NCBI GenBank assembly: GCA_032191485.1
Contig: JAVDOI010000006.1
Span: 11,229,556-11,293,555 of the forward strand
DNA from: Leptoclinus maculatus
Lineage: Eukaryota; Chordata; Actinopteri; Perciformes; Stichaeidae
Direction: 5' to 3'
DNA: 64,000 bases
The notes below the pieces were generated by a model. It was not told the origin of the DNA and searched no databases. It saw only the letters and a program-made list of their open reading frames with translations. The position numbers were made by a program, and so were the translations under genes. The stretch's first letter is position 1. Every line of letters begins with the position of its first letter. Shown piece by piece: positions 54,186-64,000 of the stretch.

Positions 54186-54330
54186 GTAGATACTTCTCCT
54201 TGCAAGGTTCATTTATTGGTCACAACACGGGGTTGCACGATGAAATGTAAGTTGTAGTCCATTCATGCTACACACAAATACAACATATATACAAATATTA
54301 AAAATAGAATAAAAATAGATAACATAAAAC
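53810..54330 (+). pseudogene. Broken LRP1 exon pair (duplicate of 38,462-39,070)
   Basis: This repeats LRP1 from within exon 38396-38577, through the intron, to past exon 38721-38827. The first exon remnant starts at SGRDVIEVAQL and keeps its GTGAGT donor near 53,925. The second (54,074-54,128) has lost about 53 bases between GAAACAGCTG and GGTAAAAC, which removes the middle of the exon and shifts the frame. The (AC)n tract after the donor is also copied, at reduced length. It has no upstream or downstream LRP1 exons and cannot code for a receptor. Confidence 0.9.
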
Positions 54331-54500
54331 AATATATAGTCCTTGTTTTTTTTTCTAATGAAAAATGACACATAGCTTTTATACACGATGCATGGAGGCT
54401 CAGACTTTCTTCTGGAAAGAGAATAATGTTACATTTTTGCTGGAGTACTTTACAAACTAAATAACAGATATTGTTATCAATAAAAACTTTAAAAATTGTA
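54331..54500 (+). pseudogene. Duplicated end of LRP1 3'UTR
   Basis: From about 54,331 the sequence matches 44,316 onward nearly base for base, starting with TAGTCCTTG. A poly(A) signal-like AATAAA lies near 54,480. The 5.2 kb that separate the two source segments in LRP1 (39,070-44,316) are missing here. The match continues past the UTR into DTX3L-like copy B. Confidence 0.85.
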
Positions 54501-54974
54501 CAGAAAACAAACCTTTGTGTTTTGTATTTTTTTCCACAACATGCGTGCTGAGTGATGAATACTATGACTCAATGTGGGTTGGTTTAATCATTTATTAGGC
54601 AAATTGTAAATCAGATTGTGTACTGTAGACATAAAGTTCAATTTATGTCTACAAATGTCATTGTGATTCTGTTATAAGTTGAGAAACTTTATCAATCAAC
54701 AAAATAATGAGGAAATCCTCCAAAGAAAGTTAAGCCTAATAGGCGAAGATAATACATTCTGCTAAATCATAAACTCTTAAGATGTAAATGCTGTCTGACA
54801 CACCTCAAAACACCCCATACTGATAATATGAAGAATTAAAAGAGAAGAAGAGATACAGCATAAAATACAACGATGTGTGAATTCTAGTAATTGCTTGATC
54901 TACATAATCATATTACATTTTTTTTTTTTGTGTGTGTGAAAACATCTCTCCTCTGCTACTTTGTACGGAGGTCT

Positions 54975-56887
54975 TCACTCGACGCCTTTAGCCTTCAGCT
55001 CCTCTTTGACTCTGCTCAGGTAGCCAGGATCAGGATACCCAAAACTGTGGAAGCAGAGTATGTACAGGTGTTGATGCATAACATTGTTAACATTTCGGCA
55101 GACTTGACATAAAAAAAAAAAAAAAAGAAGAGATTTGGCTACTGTACTCCTGTGGTCCTCCTGTAATGTTGGTCTTGTGGTGAATGTTGTTCCAGGTCAC
55201 CTGGTTGTCCATCCCAGACGTTCTGGACGTCCCAACAGTGAAAATGAGCTTCTGCTCAAACGCTTTCTTCAACAGGACCAGCACTTCTCTGCCCTCTTTG
55301 TTATTTGGCAGATATGCTGTTCTGTGAATACCAGAATAGTGCTTCCCAGGATTTGAATGCTTTTCCTGCAGAAGGAAAATGAGAACAACCATATTAGAAA
55401 TAAACTTAAAAGTTACCAAATTGACTAAATGTCTCAAAATATTTAAATGAAGGCATTTACCGTCTGTATTCCACCTGGAATATCATAGTGGATATTTATA
55501 GTGCCACAGCTTGGGAATCCAGGGAGGGATGACGCACTTGTATAACATGTCATTTTTCTTGATTTTCTTGATTTCGACAGGCATTCTTCACAAAACTCAT
55601 GTTTACACTTCAGCCGTTTCTTGTTGGTCAATTTGTCTATGCATATAGGACAGTTTTCCTCTTCTGCTGAGTCTCCTGCTGTTGCCCCCCCTCCTGTGGC
55701 TGCTTCAGTGTTGTATCCTGGTTGTCCTTTCAACCCAGGTCCACCAGAGGCTCCCTCTGACTGCAGGCCAGTCAACCCAATGGCACCACGTTGTTGGGGG
55801 AAGCTCACTGGTGATGTGACAATCTTCTGGTACAGACGAAGAAGAGCTCTGACAGCGTGGCTCTCCATTGACGCATTTCCTCCAGGTTTTTTGTAGCAGG
55901 CTTTGACTTTGACTTTGCCCTGACTGGTGCACGATTCTTTAAAGTCCACACCAAACTTAGTTTTGATCTTAGCTACTTGTTCTTCATAGGAAGTAGTCAT
56001 CAGCTTCCAGTAGTGCTCCTCCATGGTGAGTCCAGCATTGACAAGAGGGTCTTTGATGCTCATGCCAATGTTCGGTGATGTGTCTTGAGACAGCCATGTA
56101 GACTCTCCAAAACAAGTGCTGGTATTTGTTGTTGCGGTTAAGGACTTTCTGATGACATCTTGACTTTGTCTTGGCCCACATATGGTCATTTCTTCAGAGG
56201 ACACAGTAAGCAAAAGCTTGTTGTCCTTTCTCTGGATGATATTCACTGTGTCCTTCCACTCTTCTGGATTCACTTTCTTGAGAGGAATGATTGAGACATC
56301 TGATTCACCCAAGCACTTCTGGACAAGGATTGTGAACCTAGAGAGAGCTTTTTGTGGGTCTCCATATCTCTGGTCTCCTTGAAATGTCACATTTACTTCT
56401 GCCATGATTTTAACTCCATTCTCTTTCTCTATACGTTTAATTTCCTCCTTGTAGATGTGGTTCACGTACCAGAAAAGGTTCACAGAACAAGTGCACTGCT
56501 CCCCTCCTGCTGTAGAAACTGCACTACGCTGCACTTCCTCCTGAAGAAAATACAATGACCTAACTTAGTAAAAAGCCTTCATTTTGCAGAACACCTACAT
56601 CAGCACGCTGCGGGCTGCTGTCAGAAGTCTACAGGGTATTCAAGTAAAAGAGACAACTGCAGCATGTACAATTACATTTATAACTTAACACAGTCACTGT
56701 AAATATTCACACAAAATACCACAGCTCCCTATGGAAGCCCATTCCCGCCAGCAAAAAAAATTAAAAATAAGATCACCAAAAAAAAAAAAGAATTAATTCA
56801 CAAAAAAAAAAAAAAGAATTAATTAATTCACAAAAAAAAGAAAAGAATTAATTCACAAAAAAAAAAAAAAAGAATTAATTAATTCAC

Positions 56888-56920
<33 letters not shown>

Positions 56921-57534
56921 TTATATATTTTTTTTACTTTTTCTCTGTCAGCAAAAAAAAAAAAAAAAAAAGATGTTTCCAGTTGCAACCAATGTGGCTG
57001 AGGTGGCGACCAATAAACAGCATTCTTTATACTCCAGAGCTGCTTCTTGCTTAACATTCTATTCAAGGGTGCGTTTGCTCAGTACAATCCATGTGAAACA
57101 TCATCTGTATTTCATGTGTTGTAAAGCCACGTTTGAAAGAAGTCTTCAATGTACTCACAATCCATTCATATGTCATAGCTGCTTCTATGACTGTTGTGTT
57201 AAAGTATCTCATAATTTCGACTTTCTATAGCAACTGGAAAAATCTGGTCAGTGTTATGGTTACAGATGGATGCACCAAAAGTTTTGTTGTTTTTTTTGCT
57301 GGTGGAAAAAAGTTAAATAAAAAAAAAAAAAAATTATTAGAATTATTATTATTTATTTTGTGGGTGGATTTTTTTTTTAGTGATCTTTTTTTTTTTTTTT
57401 TGCTGGCAGGAATGGGCTTCCATAGATCCCTAACAGTTGTCTTTCAAACGTGTTTTCTTTTTGTTCAACATTAGTTTGCGTTTGCTGATACAGGTACTCA
57501 CGTCCATGTACTCCTCTTGGTTACTGCCTGACAT
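54975..57534 (-). CDS. DTX3L-like copy B, truncated and RING-defective
   Basis: Exons in transcript order: 57534-57502, 56628-56599, 56540-55461, 55365-55148 and 55044-54975. They join in frame to 476 residues starting MSGSNQEEYMD. Compared with copy A it lacks both N-terminal-domain exons, and its second exon is shortened to 10 codons. In the RING, CPIC and CKHEFCEEC remain. A net deletion of about 21 residues removes the last CPLC pair and leaves a single Cys (KMTCYTS). The deltex C-terminal domain is complete (GIHRTAYLP, TWNNIHHKT, FGYPDPGYLS). All splice sites look usable and no stop interrupts it, so it may still be expressed. It could act as a regulator without ligase activity, or be a young pseudogene. 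Confidence 0.7.
56729..57425. mobile_element. Non-autonomous TIR element in the first intron of DTX3L copy B
   Basis: Both ends read ATGGAAGCCCATTCC in inverted orientation, continuing as YGCCAGC plus a long A-run: a near-perfect inverted repeat of about 29 bases. The interior has tandem AATTAATTCAC/poly-A units at the left and no transposase. The flanks share TCCCT. The site is uninterrupted in copy A (about 50,765), so insertion followed the duplication. I cannot assign the superfamily. Confidence 0.7.
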
Positions 57535-57848
57535 TTTGAGTCTTCTTCCTTGAACACAGAGCAAATCATATTGACAGATGACCGCAGTGCGTGTTGTCAC
57601 ACTGCCAGTTCGAACAACCAACAATTCATTATTTGATGTATCTTTATAAAAAACATTATTTTAAAAAGGAATTGTATCGCTCCACTCCACTCGCGTTGAC
57701 GGACGACACGCTAAAGCTACCTTTAATGGGTTAGAAGTTCGCCTTCAATTTTTTTTCTACATTTTTTGTCACAAACTTTATAGCAACTTTTTGAACATAC
57801 GTACAGCACCTAAAGTATGAATTGTGTGACGCATACGAGTCGACTTAC

Positions 57849-57925
57849 CTTCACCTCGCTCTAGACTTAAAACGCAGCTTCTTTCTGATCAATGAAAGCG
57901 AAAGTATCGCAGCTCCGCGAGACGA
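57849..57925 (-). promoter_or_regulatory. Putative interferon-responsive promoter and 5'UTR exon of DTX3L copy B
   Basis: GAAAGCGAAAG at 57894-57904 and the following first-exon sequence match the copy A promoter. The 5'UTR exon ends at 57849 with a GTAAGT donor. The conserved IRF-type element suggests that copy B kept the same control as copy A after duplication. Confidence 0.5.
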
Positions 57926-58825
57926 GAAGAGCGACTCAACACCACAGCCATAGAAAAAAAAAGATATGGCTTTTTTTTTAAATTTTATATATTTTAAGAA
58001 GTTCACAACAAATCTATAAAGGTCTTTAATAAAATCTAGTGTAAGCTATTATGTTGAGAAGCAGGGTTCCTGTATATGTGTTTTGTGCTTTTATTGTGAA
58101 GGAGGAGACGGAAAGAGTGAGAGAGAAAAGAGGAGGTGTAAAAAGTGGGAGAAGCATTAAAGTGGCTGCCTTCTTGGCGCTGAATACGGAGCCCGTGGTT
58201 ATTGTATTATTATTATCCTAAAGTATATGCGCAACATAAACCCTCGGCTACACTAGTTTTCATTATTCTACATTTAACACATTACAGCTGGTAATGAGAA
58301 GAAATATCCCACCTCTGAGCTTCAGCACAGAGAAGATGTTGTCTCAGTTGGTCTGAATCAGATGTCATCCTTTGAGGTTGCATATCTAAAAGTGTGGGAC
58401 AAATAAACGCACCTATCCACTCTATCTACCTACATATCTTGACATTCAAAGTAACTGACAGTTAAAGTAAAAAACAGACAACATTAATACACTTTTAAAG
58501 AAATAGTAGTTATATAGCCTCATGGCCATTTGTTCTTAATGGCTGTCTCCTACATTTGAAGTTTCTCTATATCATTTTCCATTTAAATTCATTTTCTATA
58601 TTCAGTTATCAGTGGCAAGATCTTTTCACCTACAGTGTATCTGTCATATAAATATGTAAGTCATCCACTATCACAGCAGATTCATTTGCTCTATCAAACT
58701 ATTTAACAAAGAAGGGTTAAAAATATAAAAACAGTAAAATACTTGGTAATACAATGTAAAAAAACATGGATAAAACTGTTCAAGTCTAACGCACAAAAAC
58801 AAAAAAGTGAGGTGTGCAAAATCTC
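57926..58825. other. Intergenic stretch, nothing recognised
   Basis: AT-rich sequence between the copy B promoter and the 3' end of the extended synaptotagmin gene. The homology to copy A's upstream region ends near 57,940. No open frame with a recognisable domain and no obvious repeat was found. Confidence 0.5.
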
Positions 58826-59503
58826 TTTATTTTTGTCATACCATCCTTCAACAAACAGCATTGGATCTGATCCAAAATCTTTGCAAATATACACAAAATC
58901 AATATATGATATAATTGTGACGTAGGTGTAACTAATACATGTCTTGTAAAAAACAAAATCGTATAAAAATGATTTTCAAAAGCAATTTCAAACACGAACA
59001 TAGCAAGGTGCTGTGAAATATAGAATAACTTCAATGTAAGCCTGTCATAAAACAGAACCCAAAAAAACTGCACTTCAGACAAGATACTCTCAGATCTAAA
59101 ACATGCTTGCACCAAGAAAAGCAAACAAAACAACAAAATATGACTTCATTCTTTCTGGATCGGTTCACCCTTCACTTGCTCCACTCGATCTTAAAACTAT
59201 TTTCTCTTCATATCGTAAAGTAACCTCCAGTCAATACGAACTTTCACTCTGTCCTTGTCAACTTAGCTACATCAGCCTACTTATCTTTGGGGAGAGTATT
59301 GATGTATGTGAATATACTGGGCAGTCCAATTCTATACTATATGGTAATACATGGAGAGACGGGTGAATGCAGGTAAGGCTGCCACGGTGGTACTGTATGC
59401 AGAGGTGGGAAGGAGAAGGCATCATTGTGAGCTGCAGCAGTGGCACAATGCCAGGGTGAGTGGTGACATCATCGTTGTCCTTTGACACTAGCGAGCAGAA
59501 CGA
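58826..59503 (-). other. esyt1: Likely 3'UTR of the esyt1-like gene
   Basis: After the stop codon at 59504-59506 (minus strand) the sequence is non-coding and AT-rich. A minus-strand AATAAA at 58826-58831 is a possible poly(A) signal. The end of the transcript was not determined. Confidence 0.4.
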
Positions 59504-62500
59504 CTATTCAGCTTCATCTTTCAGGGTGAACCTGGAATAAATAGAGGGACAAAGACAAATGAAAACTGACTATGAATTAAATCATCAGCAATCAATTAAT
59601 GTAATGGTCATCATTTAACAATGAAAAAGAAGAAGATGGGTGCACAGTAAAGAGATACTCGACAGAAACGTCCTGCATTATAACAAAGTTCTCTGATATC
59701 CATGTGTACTGTACACTCAATGTGTTAGAAATCATCACAGTTTCTTCAAAATAACCTAAATACACTGCTTTGTCCTCCTCAAAGCTCCACAGGAGGCAGT
59801 GTACTTAGCTACTTTGGTGAAACACTGTTCAACTGAGCATATGGATGGACAGGGCCAGCCGACAAGGGGTTTATGCTTTTGGAGTAGTTCACGTGTTGTC
59901 ATTAATCCAAGCTGACCACAGCCCCTGTCCTCTTTAAGTGAGGAAACATATGCATTTTTTGCAGCCACCTTTCAATCCGAGTATCACTTTAACAAACTTG
60001 CACACACAGTCTGCTCACCATTCTGTGACACCAGAAATCAGGTCAACTTGGGCCAACTCGATCTGCACCTAAAGAATAGGAATGACATGTCAACATCAAG
60101 CTGTACATACATCTTTGTTGTCATATTTGCAGTATTTCTGCGTGTATTCGGTGCACTTCAGAGTGAAAGAATTTAAAAGCTCAAAACAGTTAAAAATCAC
60201 AAAGCAGCCTAGCATTAGTGCACAGCTTGGCCACATCTGTATAAGTGTGGCTTTAACAAAATGATCTCAATGTGTGCTGTGGAGGAGGCACATACACTCT
60301 TTGGATACCCTGATGGTCACTTATTAGCCTTTAGAAGTCTCAGACTGACCTGTCCAATAATGTCGCGGCTCCTGAACGAGGCGGAGTTATTCTTCACGGA
60401 TACAATGAGGCGTTTGAACCTCATCTCATCCACAGACAGATCACACTCAAACCTGAAAAAAAAAAAATCGACAAAGATGATTCAATGTGAACACTAACAA
60501 AGCTCTTAAGAGATCGATAAAAAACAGCACAGGAATGTAATGATAATACAATTCCCTAATTATTTAATTACCTTTCATTGTATTCTGGGTTGAGGTCTCT
60601 TTTCTTCACTGCTGTCTTCCTCTTGGTGGCCTTGCTTTTGTCTGGCAGCAGCATGAGGGACACATAGCTGTCTACTCCATCCTTACTTTGAGACAACAGA
60701 CCTCTGTACACAGAAAGAGAACGCATATCTTAAATAACTGTGTTGTAAGAATATTTCAAAGTCCCAGTATATTAGAGCAATATAGTGCCTCTTTGCAAAC
60801 TAGAGCTGTTGTCCACAATGTCCTCCACTGTTTGTTAAGCGGTAGGTTCATAGACCCTTCTCCAATGTTACTATAAACATAAATGAATATCTGGGAAACA
60901 AACTTGATATAAAGCCTGAATTGGAAAAAACAACCTTCACAAAGTCTCAGATACCTAAAATATCAACGGTTTGTCATCACAAGTCGACTAAACCACACTA
61001 TTTGAGGAAGCACACCTGCAGGCATGGACGATGACGATGAGATGTCTCTCCTGCGAGGCGTAAGAAAGAGACAACTTCACCTGCCCAGATCCAGAGGCAG
61101 CACACGGCAGAGTCCCTGCACTGATCATATCCACCATTTTGGAATCTAGAACCTATTGAACAGGAAGAACAAGTGTCATTGTTCATTTATTGTTATGTAT
61201 TACTATACTTGTGTGTGTGTGTGTGTGTGGGCAGATGTGTTTGTCACCTTGAGATCAGCCCTCAGCAGGATCTGACTCTCAGGTGCGGCTCCATCCAGAT
61301 GGAACCACTGGTCCAGGACCAGTTGTGGCTCTGCAAGCAGCTCCTTCACAGGAATCACCAGTGATCCCATTGGCTGGTCCCAACCACTGGACAACTGCAA
61401 TGCAAGAAAGAAAGGGACTGAAAAAAATCACTACATTAGTGTCTGTGAAATGTGAGATGCAGAGTAAATGTAAATAAATGTCTTGCCTTTACTACAAGCA
61501 TCTGATGTTTAGGGTCGTGGACCAGGAAGTAGAAATACTCATTCCACTGAGGATTGGTGCTGCGCTCACACAGCTTAAAAGATGATGAAAATATATGATG
61601 AGAGTTGTTACAAAAATAATGTATCTATCAGACCGACAACAGAGCAACATGCATCAAAAGTCTCACTTTGGTTTTGTAGGTTGTTTCACCCAAAACAAGT
61701 TCAGCTCCTGCTTTGGGTTCCTTTCCACTCTTCTTCAACTATCAACGGAGAGAGTGGCATTCAAGTTTTATCACATGAGAAATCATTTTTTTATTGCATA
61801 GCATGTAAATAAACTAGAGGGGACTTACGGGTAATGAATGTGCTCTCTCCAAGTGGACAAAAAGTAGAGCAGCAGAGGGGACAGCTTTGTTTCGATAAGA
61901 CTGGAGCGATTGAAGCTGCAGCACCTGTGACATGGAGCAAAGCCAGGAAGGAAAGTAGATGATTATTTGCAATGTGCAGTGTGTCCTGCGTGTTGTAATG
62001 TGACAAGATAGCATTATCTAGGAGGCTGCCTTGCTATGGACACTTAAATAGTGCTTGTTTATAGAGTGTTAGATTAAACAGTGGGTGATAGGGCGGTAAA
62101 CACAAGTAAGGACCGACCTGGTCAAGTCTGACTGAATTTGACACTGTAGGAACCCATTCCAGTATCAAGTGGACCCGACCAGACTTCACATCATTCAGAG
62201 TGTACCACTACAACAGAGAGAAAGTCATTTAAAGAAACAGGGCAACGCCCTTTATGTAAGCAAATGACACAGAACAGAGTTAAGAAATCACATGGCACGG
62301 CTTCAGATCATGAGTTATTGACTAACCTGATCTGTGTACTGGGATCTGATGACCTCATTTAGCTTAATACTGAATCTGTGAACATGAAAACAGGCAAATG
62401 ATTAACAAGATGTATTACTTCCAGAAACAAAGATTCCCTATGTTGACGCTATGGTGTGTATATTAATAGAACTTAATGAAAACTGAAGAAAATAAATCAA

Positions 62501-63990
62501 CCCACTGGATTAATAAAGGTAATTTCCAGGTATTTGTAAATACCCCTCCTGTAAATATTTCATAAATCCACCCACATCAAATATTAAGTCTATGTTGATG
62601 ATTGGCAGCTGCTGGACCCCACTGTGAATGGCTATTGCATTTCAGTGCAAAATGATGTAAAGTCAGAGGTGTATCTCTGTAATAATTATCATCATGCAGA
62701 TCAGTGCACTCAGTACTTCTTCACTTCTTATCTAAAGTACTTATATAAGTGACCGATTAACCACCAATAAGACACATACCTGCCAAGGAAGTCATCAGAA
62801 TCTAAATCCTTATCAAATGCTTCAAACTTGATCTCCTGGACGCTGCGCCCACTCAAAACCAGCTGTTAAAAACAAACAAAACACATTTTTGTCCAAAATA
62901 CTGTACATGCATTGAAATCCAGACAATATGCAATGCTTGCACTGAGAATACTTCATACCTCATACATTTCCTTCCATGTTGGGTTCAGATTCTCCTTGAT
63001 GACATGGCTTTTAAATGTAACTCCCCCTATGTTGATCTTGACATAGGGGTCGCTCTTGCCCTTCACCATGCCCCCCATCAGGTTATCCTTGGCAACCAGA
63101 TTCTGGGCCTCCAGCAGGTGAATCCTCAGCAGCCCCTGCAGGATGAAGACTGTAAATGTTAGAAAGCATAAAGCGAATCACTGAACACACAACATAGTAG
63201 CTTGGTAATGTGACTCTACTATATATATACATATTAAAGAGCTGCACCTCGCTGTACACTGCGAAAGGAAGTGCTTTCTTATTGTTTCAAATAATACAAT
63301 TATACAAACAAAATCAAAAAGGGGCAGTGACGAAGAACAAATACAACAGTTCCACTCGGCTAATCAAGGCATGAACCCACCTCTTCACCAAAGTCCTGGC
63401 TGGGGGTTGTGTGTGGTTGAAGAACTTCTGTGACCTCTGCTGGCCCCAGGGTGTCAGTGGGAAGACTAGTCACTGTGGCTTGAGCAAGGTTGCCTAAACC
63501 AGTACTACACAGACACGGTGCAGAAATGTAAACATATTAGGTCCATTATAAATATTATATTTATGGATCTTTGAACCAACATTTAAGGGTAAAAAATATA
63601 TATTTTCTTATTTGCTGTGACGTGGAGCTCACCCCGCTGTTTGCATTTGCTGCGGTTCAAAGTCTCCTTCAACTGCTGTGTCTGACTGTGTGGGATGCTC
63701 TTCTGGATCTGTTGGCTCCTCCACCAGCTGAGCACAATTACATGAAGGTTATGAAGGTGTAAATAGACTGGTTAAACATGATAACAACTGACTATAATGC
63801 GCCATGACTCACTGCAGCAGCAGGGAATGTATCAAGCGCCGTGTGAATGGCAGCTGGTTCAGCGGGAGCAGCATCTTCTGCGGAGGCCGCAGCATCTTCT
63901 GCATCTTCTGCGGAGGCCGCGGCATCTTCTGCGGAGGCCGCGGCATCTTCTGCTTCAGAGTATTTAAACTGGCTGGATACTGCAATCGAT
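59504..63990 (-). CDS. esyt1: Extended synaptotagmin 1 (E-Syt1), C-terminal part
   Basis: Sixteen exons in transcript order: 63990-63813, 63727-63633, 63504-63381, 63135-62959, 62862-62780, 62375-62327, 62207-62118, 61924-61829, 61738-61667, 61573-61487, 61394-61248, 61152-61016, 60703-60572, 60452-60350, 60068-60019 and 59531-59504. They give 548 residues ending FTLKDEAE. After an acidic Ala/Glu/Asp-rich linker come C2C (LLRIHLLEAQNLVAKD, KGKSDPYVKI, AFDKDLDSDDF, with calcium-type Asp residues), C2D (LFVHLERAHSLP, lacking the DPY Asp) and C2E (LIVIVHACRGL, KDGVDSYVSL). E-Syt1 tethers ER to plasma membrane and moves lipids in response to calcium. The transmembrane hairpin, SMP domain, C2A and C2B lie beyond the window. 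The donor after exon 61487-61573 is GC rather than GT. Confidence 0.9.
63845..63950 (-). repeat. esyt1: In-frame Glu-Asp-Ala repeat in E-Syt1 linker
   Basis: Four tandem units of about 21 bases in the first visible exon encode SAEDAAA-type heptads, one with an additional EDA. The repeat is in the linker before C2C, where length change would be tolerated. On other frames it gives proline-rich shadow frames, which are not genes. Confidence 0.75.
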
Positions 63991-64000
63991 CTGAAAACAC

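Noticed and set aside
63809..64000. Proline-rich KMPRPPQ repeat frame
   Set aside because: It is a wrong frame of the E-Syt1 linker repeat. The SAEDAAA frame joins the next exon in phase.

Overview
The window is vertebrate nuclear DNA, most likely from a teleost fish. It has short GT-AG introns, long (CA)n, (CT)n and (CTC)n microsatellites and small non-autonomous DNA transposons. The proteins are vertebrate in type: LRP1, DTX3L-like E3 ligases and extended synaptotagmin 1. No prokaryotic features, tRNA, rRNA or CRISPR arrays were seen.

From 1 to about 44.5 kb, on the + strand, lies most of an LRP1 gene. I could follow 81 constitutive exons in unbroken phase (12,414 coding bases, 4,137 residues plus stop). 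They run from the end of the first beta-propeller to the stop at 42,827. The order matches human LRP1: propeller 2, ligand-binding cluster II (8 LDLR-A repeats), propellers 3 to 6, cluster III (10 repeats), propeller 7, cluster IV (11 repeats), propeller 8 with an RNRR furin site, six EGF-like modules, a membrane span and a tail with two NPxY motifs. Two extra phase-neutral exon-like segments (7,962-8,012 and 41,646-41,684) could be cassette exons. A single-exon peptide-type GPCR lies antisense in the 4-kb intron at 21,889-25,872.

From 44.5 to 58 kb, on the - strand and tail-to-tail with LRP1, are two tandem DTX3L-like E3 ligase genes. Copy A (44,954-50,841) has an N-terminal domain, a complete C3HC4 RING and a deltex C-terminal domain. 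Copy B (54,975-57,534) lacks the N-terminal exons and part of the RING. Copy B is followed by a broken piece of LRP1 (exons plus 3'UTR), so the duplicated block once included the LRP1 3' end. Both copies have an IRF-type GAAAGCGAAAG element at the putative promoter, fitting interferon control. A decayed hAT transposon with a 41-bp minisatellite, and two other terminal-inverted-repeat elements, lie in the introns of these genes.

From 58.8 kb to the end, on the - strand, is the 3' part of an extended synaptotagmin 1 gene (16 exons, 548 residues; C2C, C2D and C2E). Its 5' end is outside the window.

The genes are not an operon. LRP1 is an endocytic and signalling receptor, the DTX3L-like genes are probable antiviral or DNA-damage ubiquitin ligases, and E-Syt1 is an ER-plasma-membrane tether. 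Exon limits come from reading splice consensus and phase by eye with remembered human family sequences as a guide. They were not checked against transcripts.
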